From Pholis gunnellus (lineage: Eukaryota; Chordata; Actinopteri; Perciformes; Pholidae): 64,000 nt of DNA. Position 1 is the first letter of the stretch, and each line of letters begins with the position of its first letter. Below are positions 34,346 to 53,300 of the stretch, piece by piece. The stretch lies in contig OU342822.1 of NCBI GenBank assembly GCA_910591455.2, positions 868,001 to 932,000 on the forward strand, written 5' to 3'. A program made the translations under genes and the position numbers. The notes beneath the pieces were generated by a model that was not told where the DNA came from, ran no database searches, and saw nothing but the letters and a program-made list of their open reading frames with translations.

Positions 34346-36004
34346 GGGGGGGGGGGCTCAACTCAGAGATGTAACTCAGAGGGCAACTCAGAAAACATCA
34401 GGTGAATGTAGTGAAAATATGTCAGTTTTTAACATTCAACTTGTATTCTTATTTTAGAAAAAGCAATCTGGAGGAAACGATATTGTGTATATTGCTTACT
34501 GTGTATATCTTTGTATTGTTATTGCAATTCTTTCTGCCAGGATGTCGCTCAGTCTTTGAGAAAAAATAAAATCATCTTCACTGAATTGAATGTAACCTCT
34601 CAAGATACAGCTTTATTTTTGCTTAAATAGCTTTCTGTTAGAAACAATCACTTTAATCAACGCTGTTTGACAGCATTACATAAATATGTATTCTCTATCT
34701 GCTTGTTACAACTCTGTAATGAATGAAGTCCTGTGGGTTTGAAGTCTGGCTGCACTGCCAGAGTTGTTTGGACTGACCTACCAGTGAGGCAGTGAAGTTT
34801 TAGAAGTTATTTATCCAGATAATCAGACAACACTGCATGTCAGGTAACAAAACTAAGAGTCTACAGCCACACCAGCAGCTCGGTTAGAGACAATGATGCT
34901 TTGAGCTACATGCTAACAGCAGCAAGCTACAGTAACATGTTCACAATGCTGATAATGTTTACATGAACCTCTCTAAACACAAAGTACACCTGAGGTTGAT
35001 AGGAATGCACTAGATGAAAAGTCAGGGCATTACCTAGTTGTTTTAGTTCACCCTGAGGGGAACACGGATATTTCAGTCTGGACCAAAGTGATGGGCCTAC
35101 CGACCGAACGACATCTTCCCTAGAGCCATGCCACTTAATGTAAAAAATGTTCATTATGCCGTCACAGAAAACAGAAAGGAGCTCTGCCTATTTTAATTAT
35201 TTTCTTGGAAATATTTCTATTTGTTAGCTGCTTCTTCGAGGTTTAGTTTATGGCAGTGAATGCATACCCAGAAACATAGTTGGAAACATTGTGGCTTTGG
35301 CTCTTTTACAGATTTTTTTTCATTTTCTTGCAATATTGTGTTTGTGAATTGATGAGAAATTATGTAAGTATGTGAACTTAAAGGAGTAATCTCAGTGAAA
35401 TTGTGTTCCATCGTTTATACACACACATCGACTCACACGTATTGCCTGCCTGTCTGTTGGTTGGTTTATTCCTCTCTTTGTCACTATTTCTGTGTCCATC
35501 TGTCTGTCCATCTGTTTGCATGAGTAATCAATAGTCTCCTCATCAGACAAATGGAAGAAGATGGGAGGAAGCTACATCAGAAAGCCAATCAGATAGCATA
35601 AGTGGGAGGGAAGGACGTTTCAGATCCAAATCAGCTGCAATGAATCACAAGGGCACAGCGGATTCATACGGCACGGCTTGATTTAGGACTGAATAGGTGT
35701 GATTCAACAACAACTGGCTGCGCTAAATTGCTCAGTTTGATAATGAACTATGCCTGTGCTTTTGACATTTATTAATGCAACAAACATAACACATTTCATT
35801 GCAAATAGGAACATACTTGCTCATGTGTGCTTTCTGACAATCACACAACCACACATATTATCTTCCTGTAGATACTGTATTATTATCTTATCCTGAAGAG
35901 GTGTGAAAAGTGTGTTTGAAGTTTTAAATATTTTTGAGAGTATTTACCTTCTGAAAGTAACCAAACACTGAATAAATAAAACAAATCCTTCCTACTATTA
36001 ACTT
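32301..36004. other. Intergenic, no gene recognised
   Basis: Non-coding DNA with a pyrimidine-rich tract at 33960-34110 and the GT/G microsatellite at 34295-34356. No convincing ORF, RNA gene or complete transposon was seen. Confidence 0.55.
34295..34356 (+). repeat. (GT)24 followed by G14
   Basis: Perfect GT dinucleotide run 34295-34342, running directly into a 14-base G run 34343-34356. The compound tract is purine/pyrimidine alternating and then G-only. Confidence 0.9.
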
Positions 36005-36465
36005 CTGCTAGCTAGCTTCAGCTTCACAACAGTCACGCTAGCCCACTGACCAATCACGCCGCACGTTAATGCTGAGCTGCACGTTAACGCTGACGTACTT
36101 GTAGGCCACCGAGACACCAAGAATACGCCCAACATGTCAAACTAAAAATCTGATTGGTTGAAGACTATGACAATCAACAATATCGTCCCCATTCACTTAA
36201 TCTGCAAAGGCTTCCTAGCGGGCCTCGGCCTCTCTTCTTACCTAGAGACAAAGGGGTGAAATCTGATTGGATAAAAGCTCTCCTTAATTAAAACAAGCTG
36301 CACAGGAAGCAGTGCCAGTAGTTGTGCAATGAGAAAATAAGATCATGGAAAAAAAATGTAGAATACATGTAGTGTATTTATGAAAAATGATTAAATTATA
36401 AAATAGCTATAATTTTGTGATTCTGTTTAGGCCAGCAGAGAAGCCAGCCGTGGTGGGCCTTCACT
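36005..36465. mobile_element. Diverged copy of the right end of the 6190-9799 element
   Basis: Collinear with 9300-9790. Shared stretches include GCCCACTGACCAATCAC, GAATACGCCCAACATGT, CTGATTGGTTGAAGACTATG/C, CAATCAACAATATCGTCCCC and GTGAAATCTGATTGGATAAA, ending GTGATTCTGTTTAGGCCAGCAGAGAAG. After this the text reads CCAGCCGTGGTGGGCC, so the terminal inverted repeat itself is rearranged. Only the right about 450 bp is present. Confidence 0.75.
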
Positions 36466-36540
36466 GTAGGTACTGCAGTCCGAACATGTTTAGACTTGCT
36501 GCCTGTCTCTGACCTCTTCTACCTACGTTGCCCTTTTGGA

Positions 36541-36690
36541 TTTGTTTGCATGACTTTTAAAGAAATAGTTGAGCATTTTGGGAAAAATGCCTATTCACTG
36601 TACTGTCAACAGTTGGTTGATCCAGCCAAGAGATGGTTAGCTTAGCTTTGACTGAAAACAGGGGGAACAGCTAGCCTGGCTGACTTCTTC
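36541..36690. repeat. Dispersed foldback-type repeat, short copy
   Basis: TTAAAGAAATAGTTGAGCATTTTGGG, then GGTTAGCTTAGCTTTGACTG and AACAGGGGGAACAGCTAGCCTGGCT. These phrases mark a very common teleost repeat. A longer copy with both arms is at 43536-43905. Confidence 0.65.
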
Positions 36691-39600
36691 TCTGTTCTTC
36701 ACTTGTGCTGCTGTTAGACTACACATAGTTACTATGGACCTGCTTTGAAGAAGTCGTCAGATTCTTTAGAGCATATCTTTATAGAATTCTTCCATGCCAT
36801 TCATACACTGAAAGAGTTGTTGGTCTCTGTAATCATTCCTCCTCTACATATTGGCCCTTAAACAATTCTGTTGTGGAAACAAGAGGGAATTTTGTCCTAG
36901 ACACACTGTAACTTCTCACTCGTTACATTTATAGCTGAAGTCTAGAATGCATTTTTGCACGGAGCAATACTGTGTTTTGTTCCGCTATCTTTGTATGTAA
37001 GTCACGTTAGGAAGAGCCTTCCTCATGGCCGGTATATATCGACAGGAGGAACGATTAGAGTGGTCAATTACTCTTTCAATAGGCCATCTCAGTAATGTAT
37101 TCATAGAGAGTAAGAAAAAAAGTACAGAAGAACACAATCTTTTTCTGGGATAAAGTAACAGCTTCATAGTTCCTTTCTGTCTTTGCATTCTCTTCATTTA
37201 AGAGCTGCGAAGTCAGCGAGTGTTGCGGAGGAAGAAAAATCACGGCACAAAACACCAAAGGAGGTGAACCCAAGCCCTTTGTGAGGAATTCATACACAGG
37301 CTTTGGAAAATGGCTGCCTCATAGACTACATCACTTGTTCCTACTGCAGTCCCTGTGGCATACTGAAGCGCTTCATTCTGAACTGTGTCATTTTCAAAGT
37401 CACTGCCTGGTTCCATATTCATAACCATTCTTGTATGAATGTCCAATTCCATTTCAGCCCATAGACAAATCACCTGCTTAGACACAGAATGCTAACCCTG
37501 TTCTCTTTGCATTGATTGATCTGTCTCCTATCTCCCGCAGCAGCTTTATTTCAAATCTGAAAGCAAACATTAGCCGCCTGAACATTACCCTTCTCCCTTA
37601 TATTCTATCTCTTTCTCTCTCTCTCAACATTACGTCTCTCTCTCGCACTCTCTCTCTCACTCTCTCTCTCTATCGTATCCAGGAATCATCCGTCAACGCA
37701 ATGAGGAAATAATAGGCGCTCCCTCTCGCTAGGTCGAAGTGACTGCTGTACCTTCCATTACGACTGAGACATGAGTGATTGCCTCCAGATGGAAGGTAGG
37801 GAATATGAATGAACTGATCATAGTGAGACAGAGAGAGGGTGGAGCTGGTTTTACTGGTAACTACACCTTTGTTTAAGACTGGGAGCAGTGGGATTCCTCT
37901 CTCGCTGATGCACTACACCTCCAACAAACCCAAGAGTCATTGTCAGGCTTTGATATAAGACGGTGTCCCCCCTTCTCTAGTACACATTGGCTTTATCATC
38001 CAAAGGGGGGCAACTTCAATGAAATGTGCCTGTTCTCTTTCTGGTCTTTCTCATGAATGGCATCAAAGCTCTTTTCCAAGGGCCCCTTGAAAAACAAATG
38101 GTCTCCCTCTTGAAAGCATATGGCAGTGGTGCGTGCATGGTGAAAATAAAGAAATGTCCACATGATTTATGTGCCGTATGATTTCCAGTACAATTGCAGG
38201 AAGAACAAAAGAAAAAATGACTCGAGCTTCAGCATTGCATTGTACATTGCTTTGATAAGCAGGCGTTCTCTCTGCAAATGAAAGAAATGTGTCATCTTTT
38301 TCAAACTCTCGAAGCTTTCATCACTATGTTTGTCCCTTCACGGCTGCTTTTGTTTCACTCACTGCTTCTGAAGTCCTTTAGGAGAGACAGAGGGCTTCAT
38401 TGTATCTTTCTGTGTCTGTCTTTCTGTCTCTTTGTCAGTCCTTATTCAAAATCTGGAGCCCGGCCTCTGTCTCTGTCTCTGTTCCCGCACAAAAAGTTTG
38501 AGTCACCAAGATGAACCATCTTTCTTTTTACAAGTCACAAACATTACATATGCTGTAACCTTCTCTGGACTTGAACCTCAGCCCAGTACTGACATAGTAT
38601 ATCATATTTACATTATAGTAAGGATGATCAATATATTTTGTTGTAAATTACATAAATGTAGAAAATATTTGTGAAACCTTTATAATTTGTGAAAGATACA
38701 TTATCTTTCTCCATAAACTTAAAGTTCATGAAAAGACTAACATGCAACATTATGTCTGGTATCAAGTGCACAAGTCTTTGACCTTCACAAGAATACAGAA
38801 CATGCAAGGAACATGAGCAGCACCATTTGTATGCATGTGCAAGACTGTAGGTCTGCAGTGCATCTGGCTCACATGAATTATTTGTGTGAGGCAACTGCAT
38901 GTCGAACTGCATTTGTCTGCGAGTACGCGATTGTCTGCGTGTGTGATCTCTTCGTGCAACCATCTGGCCGTAGTCTAAAACTCTTAGGTATCACACAGTG
39001 GGCTCTGCCAGGTGTCAGGGTGTCCGGATGCCCAGGTGGCGGGGGTGTCTTGCCAGGACCTTTGCTCGTCTGGATCCGAGGCGTCAGACGCTACACTCAA
39101 AGCAATATTTCACTTTGATATCAAGACTTTTATTTCCTGTTACACCCACCTTGACACCTAGTAAATGAGCACTTAACCTTTGGCATTAGCAAGATGTGCA
39201 TATTGGTTCACATGTAGCCTTTTCTTTTAAAACGATAACATCTGACTAGATCACAATAACACCACGCTTTTAAGTGGGTTTAAGTGAATAAGTAAGTCAA
39301 ACCTTCCATTCTAATAAAATGCCTTATTTCAGATTTTGGTTTATCTTTTTGTTTGTCTTTTATTTTGGAGATTGATTACATTCAGCTTTATTACGCTTCA
39401 CAGATATCGTGACTTCCAGAGATGATGACAGGTATGTAAAACAACAAGGTTACAAAATATACCCGTGTTTACAACAACAGCTCATTGGTGAAGCCTACGA
39501 CAACATCTACTGTAGCTAGCTCTGTTCGTGGACTTTCTGAATCGAGGTTTAATAGATGAAACATGGCACAGAAAAATGTTGTAGTGGGATTTGGTCCGAG

Positions 39601-40043
39601 GTTGATTGGCATTGTTTGTGCTTTTACATATAAGTTTCTGAGATGGCTCAGAGGTAAAGAATGCATTGAGACAGAGACACCTTTAGAGCCCAGTTGCAAT
39701 TCACAGTTTAATGCAGGGTCATGTTTTTATTTTAAACATGTGCAAGGCACAGTGAGTAGGGTGGCCGTGCCACTGCCATATAGAAACATACCTTGTCAAC
39801 TGATACCAATGCCAATATCAACATTGTCTGTCAATTGCATGACAATCATGCATACAAGCTATTCAAATTGACGTTTTTATTTTAAACATAAATGTGGAAA
39901 CAAAAATGAGTGATGGCCTATTAGTGCCACTGCCATGCATAAATATACCTGTTATCTTGCATACAATACTGAACTATTAAAATAATGGAAAGATTCATGT
40001 TTGGAAAAAAATGTGAAGAAAAAATTGTCTAATCAACCAAAGA
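36691..40043. other. Intergenic, no gene recognised
   Basis: It includes a CT-rich microsatellite at 37607-37673. Short ORFs have no family signature. No RNA gene was recognised. Confidence 0.55.
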
Positions 40044-40112
40044 TTTCGCGAACCCCCTGCAGTACCTTCGCGGACTCCCTAGGGGTCGCGGACCCCCTGT
40101 TGAAGACCTCTG
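40044..40112. mobile_element. hAT-like right terminus
   Basis: CGCGAACCCCCTGCAGTACC, CGGACTCCCTAGGGGTCGCG and GGACCCCCTGTTGAAGACCTCTG form an end type known from fish hAT elements (reverse complement CAGAGGTCTTCAACAGGGGG). I could not locate the partner end upstream, so the extent of the element is open. Confidence 0.5.
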
Positions 40113-40634
40113 GTTTAAAACCCGTTGGAAACTAGCCACCCTAGCCCTATTTTTAGGCCTCTGCTCGAAAAATGCATACCCATACTAAAGAGAGTGTAGA
40201 TCTCTATAATAACAGAAACACTTGTGAGATTTGCTCAGATGTGTAAATATCAGTGTATATGTTACTGGTTAATACTAAATGAAGATGGCATACAGCTAAA
40301 ATTGAACATTTTCTGGTGTTCACCTTTATTGATATTATTTATTTGAAATAATGCAGATGAAAGCCTAAACTCTCCCAAATCATAGCATGTCAGCAGTCTT
40401 TTTTTTAAAATGTGGCTTTGATAAAGCGAAGCATGCCAAAGTTATAGAGGTTTCAGTAAGGAGAATTCAGGCGGGGTCGAGCCAAATTCTCATTTTGGAA
40501 CCAGCTATTGCAGCTGTTCCATTCTAATTTTATATACTATATAACTATATATTTCACTTGTTTTATCACTAGTAGTGTTCAAAATATCCAAAACAGCAGT
40601 TTGGCATCATTTTGAGAGCCTGGGCCCTATATAA

Positions 40635-41494
40635 TAGTGGTGGGAATCACCAGAGGTCCCGCGATACGATATTATCACGATACTGCGATATGCTGAGTAT
40701 TGCGATAACATATATTGTGATATATTGCAATTCATTACCTTTTATCAACTGCAAATTATGTTTTATCTAATAAGATACAGTTTTCAGTCTGTTCATCTCA
40801 CTTCAATCATTTTTATTGCCGCAAAATGGGATTGTCAAGCAGACAGACTGACCAACACTGTCATAAAAACCTGTCATAAATGTTGCATGCACCTGACAAA
40901 CTGAACTGTTTGTATTACAGTCTACAAAGTCCAACTTAACTGAATGCAAACGTGTGAGGACAGCTGTACTATTACAGGTATTAACAATGCAACTTGTACA
41001 AAAAATGCAGCATAAGAATGGGGGATTACCGACAAAAACCTGGTGGTTGTAACTGACAATGGTTCTAACGTGGGCGTTGCCATTCAGTTAGCGGGATACC
41101 TGCATGTGAAGTGTTTCGCTCACCTGCTCAATCTGGCCTCACAACGGGCGTTAAATCTGCCAACAGCAGCCAGGCTCATGGGGAGAGTGCGGCGCGTAAC
41201 TGGCTTTTTTAACAGAAGCACGGTGGCATTTCTGATTTCTTTCTCTGATGTCTCCATCTTTGTTTTAACCAACTTCCTACCAATCAAGCTGACCCGGGAC
41301 CTCTGCTGACCTCACCAGAAAACAACTTGGTGCCACCTAGCGGACTGAAGAAGCAATTGATTTTATTTTTCTAGTACCGAAAAGTTTATAGTTTATATAA
41401 TAAAAGATCGATACTTGGCTTCCGTGTATCGATACAATATCACCACACAAAATATCGCGATACTGTGCTGTATCGATTTTTTCCCCCACCCCTA
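40635..41494 (+). mobile_element. Deleted hAT element, 860 bp, with perfect 8-bp TSD
   Basis: The ends are TAGTGGTGGGAATC (40635) and the complement of TAGGGGTGGG (to 41494). CTATATAA flanks it on both sides (40627-40634 and 41495-41502). The uninterrupted site is visible in copy A of the host repeat at 8332-8339. Subterminal CGATAC/GTATCG-rich DNA (GCGATACGATATTATCACGATAC-like) lies near both ends, probably as transposase-binding repeats. Inside is a transposase fragment at 41034-41309. Most of the coding region is lost. Confidence 0.88.
41034..41309 (+). pseudogene. hAT transposase catalytic-domain fragment
   Basis: The frame around 41043-41220 contains VVTDNGSNVGVAIQLAGYL, then HVKCFAHLLNLASQRAL and ARLMGRVRRVTGFF. 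The T-D-N-x-x-N motif holds one of the catalytic aspartates, and CFAHLLNL is the conserved C-x-x-H block of the hAT RNase H-like fold. I recognise this type from ZBED1-like hAT transposases. After about 41220 the frame leaves the family and stops at 41309. The N-terminal zinc finger, the first Asp, the final Glu and the dimerisation region are absent, so it is inactive. Confidence 0.8.
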
Positions 41495-42262
41495 CTATAT
41501 AAACCTGTAAAACATGGCTCACCTTCGTCTGAATTCCAGTTTTACAGACTTCAATTGAACCTCGCCTATGACATCTCGTTGAATGCGGAAGTGTCAAGAA
41601 GGTAGTGGGACGATCTTTGAGTTGATTGACAGAATTTTTAGCCACTAAAAATCCAAAAACGTGACGCGTGCCCCCCAGCGTAAAACCCATTCGCCGAAAA
41701 TGAAAACGACTACCCCTTTGTTATACGTGCACGTAGAAACTCAGTTTTTTCACAGAAGGACAGACAAAGACCGGCAGCACATGGCTGAAAGGATGGGATT
41801 TTTGGCGATTTTCGGCGATTTTTGGCGATTTTCTTCCAGAAAAACATCTCAAGGTGCAAAGCGTTCACAAGTTTTTGCTGTTTGGCTGTGTTCTTCTGTG
41901 GCTTATGGAGTGTAACTTCTTAATGGTTTAAAGGAGAGAAATTTGGAAACTATGGTTGAATTCAGTGGGGAATGCTCATGCTCTGTGATGTGCAGATTGC
42001 CCGTGAAAGTGCCGTAGCTTTTGGTTGGTATCGGTAACGGAGTACATAGCTCGCCGTGTCCTGGCGAAAAATACGTGAAATTGTGGTACCACTTGTAGTT
42101 TATTGTATTACTTTGTGTATAACTGTTTTGAGTGAGTAAAATAGCTTCCATGGTCCATTTGCCCAGAATTTCTTCATTACGTAGGTATATGATATATCAT
42201 AAAATATCATTTTATTCTTTATATATTATTTTATACTTTGTACTACATGTGTGTACTCTGTC

Positions 42263-43182
42263 GCCCCCCGAGCCCCCCACCTGGAGTGCTCTCGGGCCCA
42301 AAAGGGTGTACTGGGATCCTCCATACTACAAAAATACTACTAAAAATCCTATAAATAATCTCACATCACAACAAAGTGCTTTTGAATACAAAGCACCCTC
42401 CAACACATTATACATTCTTCAAATGGCATATTTGAAACCTGTGGTGAGACTGATAGATCTCCTCTCAGAGCAGCACTCTCATGGTAAGGCCGGTGATTAA
42501 TGAAGCATCACCGGCACAGGCACCTCTCTGACGATTAACTATTCAAGCTCTGAGGTATGTGGTTAAAAACAGTGAGTGTAGTGTGAGTGTGCTCTCCGTC
42601 TCTTTGTCTCTCTTTCTCCCTTCAGATGTATATAGGTGTTCGGACTACAGTCCATGTGTCAAGATAACCAAGCCTGACAGGTGCTTCTCCTCATTATTCA
42701 AATAGATTCACACCCGTGTGAGAGGGAGAAGTGCCTTCATGTGTCGTGCTATATACTGTAGGTTGCTGCGTATACAGTATAAAGCCACTATACCATGCAG
42801 TATAGTGTTTGCACAGTCCCCCACCCTGGGCATTGATGGTTACATTACACTGACATTTACAATGAAATATCGTCCTCTTATCATCTGTATACGGTCACAT
42901 TTTTCCCCATAAACCAGAAATATTGATCTAAATATCACATCCATCCTGTTTAGCACCAAAGCTGTGGACCTCGCACGCAACAGCTCCCAGACAAGGGGAG
43001 ATAAATGAATGTCCATTAAAGAGGTTAGCTGGGCCTGTTTGAGGACCCAACCTGGCTAAATTGCATTCTAGATGTCCTTGATAGTGTAATCACTTTGACC
43101 CTCTAACGGCCTTTTCAGTAATTCAGGCAGCTGGGATTTGAGGTAAAATAAGTGTAATTAGGATCAATCTGCATTTTGTTTG
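42263..43182. other. Intergenic, no gene recognised
   Basis: Mixed non-coding DNA. TTCATGTGTCG...TATACTGTAGGTTGC at about 42738 and a near-palindromic TATACAGTATAAAG at about 42771 were noted, without assignment. Confidence 0.5.
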
Positions 43183-43220
43183 TGTGTGTGTGTATTTGTG
43201 AGTGTGTGAGTGTGTGTGTC

Positions 43221-43270
<50 letters not shown>
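43183..43270 (+). repeat. Compound (GT)n-(GA)n microsatellite
   Basis: Interrupted GT repeats at 43183-43223, then a clean GA run at about 43224-43269. The serine/leucine-rich ORFs on the minus strand come from this tract. Confidence 0.9.
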
Positions 43271-43271
<1 letters not shown>

Positions 43272-43535
43272 AAAAACACACGTGACCTTCAGTGTGGAGG
43301 TGATAAACCATGATACAGCATTATTAGGACGCTCATGGATTATTGATAACACCTTAGCAGGTGGTGCCCGCTGGCAGCAGGCTTTTTGAAATGTATTGGT
43401 TGGGTTTACAGTAGTGAGAATAACACACACATTCATCACATAGCATTCACACCTTCAGACTGGGGACTCTTAGCATAATCATTTATGGTCATAAAGGTGG
43501 AAGTCAGGCTGCTGTTAGAACTTAAGAGAAACAGA

Positions 43536-43910
43536 GAATTTAAAGAAATGTTAGACTCTCTGGGAAATCTGGTTATTTGCCTTCTTACCGAGACAAATAT
43601 GCAAAGATCAGTACCACTTTCATATATACACATTCAATATGAAGCTACAGCAAAGGAGATGGCTACCTTAGCGCAGCATAAAGATTGAAAGCAGGAGGAA
43701 ACAGCTAGCCTGGCTTTCTGCAAAGGAAACCACAACTTGTCATCTAATACTTCAGTTTTTGTTCAAATGAGCTATAACGTGTTGATTAGTGAGCTTTAGA
43801 GGTGCTGGTCTGCTACCTTCAGATGGTCAGGCAAGCTGACCTGCTGCTTCCAGTCCCTGTGCTAAAACTAAGCTGTCTAACTGTCTCCTAGCTATAACTG
43901 CATATTTCTA
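43536..43910. repeat. Dispersed foldback-type repeat, long copy
   Basis: The left arm reads AATATGAAGCTACAGC...TTAGCGCAGCATAAAGATTGAAAGCAGG.GGAAACAGCTAGCCTGGCT (43637-43716). The right arm reads GCTTCCAGTCCCTGTGCTAAAACTAAGCTGTCTAACTG...TAGCTATAACTGCATATTT (43848-43910), a degenerate inverted copy. The middle GTGTTGATTAGTGAGCTTTAGAGGTGCTGGT is also diagnostic. This hairpin-forming family is common in teleosts; the short copy is at 36541. Confidence 0.65.
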
Positions 43911-50099
<6,189 letters not shown>

Positions 50100-50384
50100 G
50101 CGTCAGTGTGGGAGAAATCCAGGGGCCCATCATCAGTTGAGCTGAGTGAGCAGAGCTGAGAGATGCGCGTTCACTGAGCCGGGGAAGGAGGACCGCTGCC
50201 GTTCCCTCCACCGTGCCTCACTTGTAATAACCTCCTCATCACCAGCATCAGCATCTCGCTGCCTTGGGCAGACTATAATTACAAATACGACGGTTTTTGG
50301 ATGGAATTTTGCGTTGGATTGTTCTAATTTGCTCTATATATACATAGGCATTATCCGTCCGGAATCGTCTCTCGGCACGAAAAG
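50100..50384 (+). promoter_or_regulatory. Possible non-coding first exon and promoter region of the neurexin gene
   Basis: From about 50080 the sequence becomes richer in GC and CpG than its surroundings. The transcript-like stretch ends at CACGAAAAG followed by GTAGGA, a good splice donor at 50384/50385. No start codon here leads into a recognisable protein. The large neurexin exon at 53906 begins with a splice acceptor, so an upstream non-coding exon must exist, and this is the best candidate within 4 kb. The start is arbitrary. TATATATACATAG at 50334 lies too close to the donor to be the TATA box of this exon. Confidence 0.4.
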
Positions 50385-53300
50385 GTAGGAGCAGATTAAA
50401 ACTGAAAAGCTTTCCGTTGTTCATTTATTTTTATCCCGTTTTGTCCATCATGCATTAGCTGTTCTGTAAATGTAGGCTACTTATTTTGTGGGATCTGAAG
50501 TCTTTCTCCAAAAAATTCCCCCTTTTTCCTGTGAATCTGATGTGGAATTGGTGAGTTTGGGCTGAGGTAAGGCTTTAAGCGCAATGGGATGGCTTGGGTG
50601 GTGAGTTTCAAAGCTCTCAATCGCAGTTTAACCATAGAGGAGCGGGGTGATTAGTGGACAATTCACACCTCAAGAGACCACGTAGACTTATCAGCGCTGA
50701 AATTGTGACAAATATATTAGTGGTGAATGAGTGAAGAGCGCTGCGACGGAAAGTTTCAGCTCGCTGAGTCGCGTCTCTCTTGGGGACAGCTCCGTAACCA
50801 AGGAGAAATTAACTTCTTACGATTTACAAAAGATTCCTTGGGAATATAAACACGATTCCTGATCACATGTCGCTTCATCATGTTCTGGGCATGGGGCTTG
50901 TAAACCCCTGAGCAACAGCCAGACTGCCACCGTGCGAGAAGCAGAGGGAGAGCTAAACGCGGCTGGAAAATGTGGCACGCTTTTTTATTCCTCCGTGCAG
51001 GGCTGCGGGTCTCATTTCCAGTCTGTTTAAAGCACTTTACTTTCAGTTACAGATTTCAAATATTCCACAAACTGATCAAAATGATGCGAATAACAACGTT
51101 GGCTTTTGCACTCATTTTGTGGAAGCATGTGGGATTGAAAGGTCCAAGGGGGCTTTCAATAGAGACTGTATGAAGCCTCCTGCAAGAATATGTCTTTCTG
51201 CTTACTGCAGAGTTGACAGTCACCTCGTGTTTCTCAGATGGTTGTTATTCAGTAAAATCATATTGCAGGTATATAAATTGACATCATTTAGCTTTCATAT
51301 TGTAAGCGGTGAGCTGCTCATTAAATGGTTGAAATACTATTTCTCTAAGAGTAAAATCAGATTTTTTGTGGTTTGAATGATTTTGAGTTATAGTTACATA
51401 AATACATAAATAAGCATATCCAAACATGAATGGAAATGCTGAAATAAAAAATGATGGTTTTATTTGCTGGTGACCGCTTGGTGCTCCCCAAAGGCCCCCA
51501 GGTGGTCCCTGAACCTCACTTTTTCTGACCAGTAGACTAGCAGGTTCGGACACAGGCTTGTCTGTTGTGACTGATGTCGGATCAAATCGTTACTCCAGGC
51601 TGAAGCTTGCGATAGACAGGGAGCACAGCGGGAGTAGAGGGGTCTCCAGTGACAAAACATGCCAAGAACCCAGCAGCAGTGAACATAGATGGATTTATGG
51701 CCAGTCAGTGACGGTGTCCCGTGCAGGTCATCTCATATCTCTGCTCTACTTAATAATTCAATGAGTATTTATATCCCGGAAAATATGTGCTTATTCTAGC
51801 ATACTTAAAACTCTATTAAGAACAAGAGCTAACGTTAGCTGACGTTACTGCTGCGGGTCGAAGATAAGAATTAGATAATTAGATGCAACTTTCGAATTTG
51901 AAACGCGTGGCTTACTTTTTTATTTAGCAGTGAAAAACAAGCTTCTGTTAATGATAGTGAAACACACGTAACGTGAGCTAAAAGTTGGCCTAAAGTTACC
52001 TTAGTAACGTTAGCCAAAAATAGCTTCTTAATTTTACCGTTTAGACTCTCCAGTGTGCTAAGGGGTTAGCTAAAGGGCATGTGTCATAAAAAGCCTGTGG
52101 AAAAAGTGTCAGCATAATATTTTACTTTTCACCACATTAGCCTGATTTAGCTTAGCCTACAGGCTAGCTAGCAGGACGACATTTTTTAACTATATGTTAG
52201 ATACTTTATGTTATGAATATTGATCTGGCTTTAAGCTAGTCAAATGTCAAGTAATTGAATATTAGCCACGTCATAGCCGACTGAGAGTGAACATGTTAGC
52301 ATTGTTAGCATTCCCTGCCTCACTGGGACACTTGATGCCCCAGTTAGGCAATGCACACAATACGTTGTGTAAGTTGAATGGGGGCCAGACTGGAGTCTCA
52401 GGTTTCATGGGCATATAAAGATTTGCTTATTGACGGACACACACAGCACACAGCTCTATAGTTGGTGGTTCGGATTGACAAGCTGCGTTCAGGGTTATTT
52501 TCACCACACAGAACCTTTTAACCTCTCTGCTGTCTCACATAGTCACTCTTAAGACAAAGACAATGATCCAGCTAGGCAACCCGGTGTTGTCAGAGAGAGA
52601 CACACATGCACACTCCGGCCCAGGGACACATGCGTGCACACGGTGCATTAGCATAGGTATCAGTTACTAGAATTCAATAGCTCGCCTGCTGCAGCAAGAT
52701 TAACTATTCAGTGCAGGTGGTTAAAGGCCCTATTGTGTTGCATGGTTCTGTGCTGCTGTCATGATTATACAATGCATTTGTCTGGTGGGCAGCCCACTGC
52801 CAAAACAATTGCAAGGGCAAAGGGCTGGAAGAGTACACACACATAAGGTTTCTCCATGTGAACCCTTTCTAGCTCTGCTGAGCAAATTTAAACAGAACTG
52901 AATGAGTACAGGTGTAGTGATACCAGTGCCATCCCGGATTTGGTGATGGAAGTAATTTGAATATGCATACACTGAAAGAAGAACATTTTCAAAAATGTCA
53001 GTGATGGGATTCGCCTATGAAGTGGTTCCATCCTAACATCTTTCTGAATAGCTGTTTATGATTGTAATCCCCCAAAGACATGCAAATGAGAGAGAGTGGC
53101 GGTGGATAATTAGTCATATTTATCAGGATCCCAGCGGACCCTTACAGATAGCAGGCTAACGTTTGAGGGCTTAACACATGTTCCGGCTCACCTCAATGGA
53201 TTTTCACTCATCACATAATCAGCAACAACAGTCTAGTTCTTCTGCAAAAAGATCTCTACCACCATAAGTCTTTAAAACTCTGAACCATTATTTGAGTTCA

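Larger units (their letters stand above)
40144..42262. repeat. Unclassified 1.3-kb dispersed repeat, copy B, split by a hAT element
   Basis: Same family and orientation as 7812-9065. Left part 40144-40634; right part 41495-42262. Shared landmarks are GGCCTCTGCTCGAAAA, ATATCAGTGTATATGTTACT, GTTTGGCATCATTTTGAGAG (about 40600) and then, beyond the insertion, TATATAAACCTGTAAAACATGGCT and TTGTACTACATGTGTGTACTC. Homology fades at about 42262. GGCGATTTTCGGCGATTTTTGGCGATTTTC at about 41805-41835 is a local triplication absent from copy A. Confidence 0.75.

Noticed and set aside
41034..41309. Domesticated hAT-derived host gene
   Set aside because: It sits between intact hAT ends with a TSD, lacks most of the transposase and leaves the family frame after about 60 residues.
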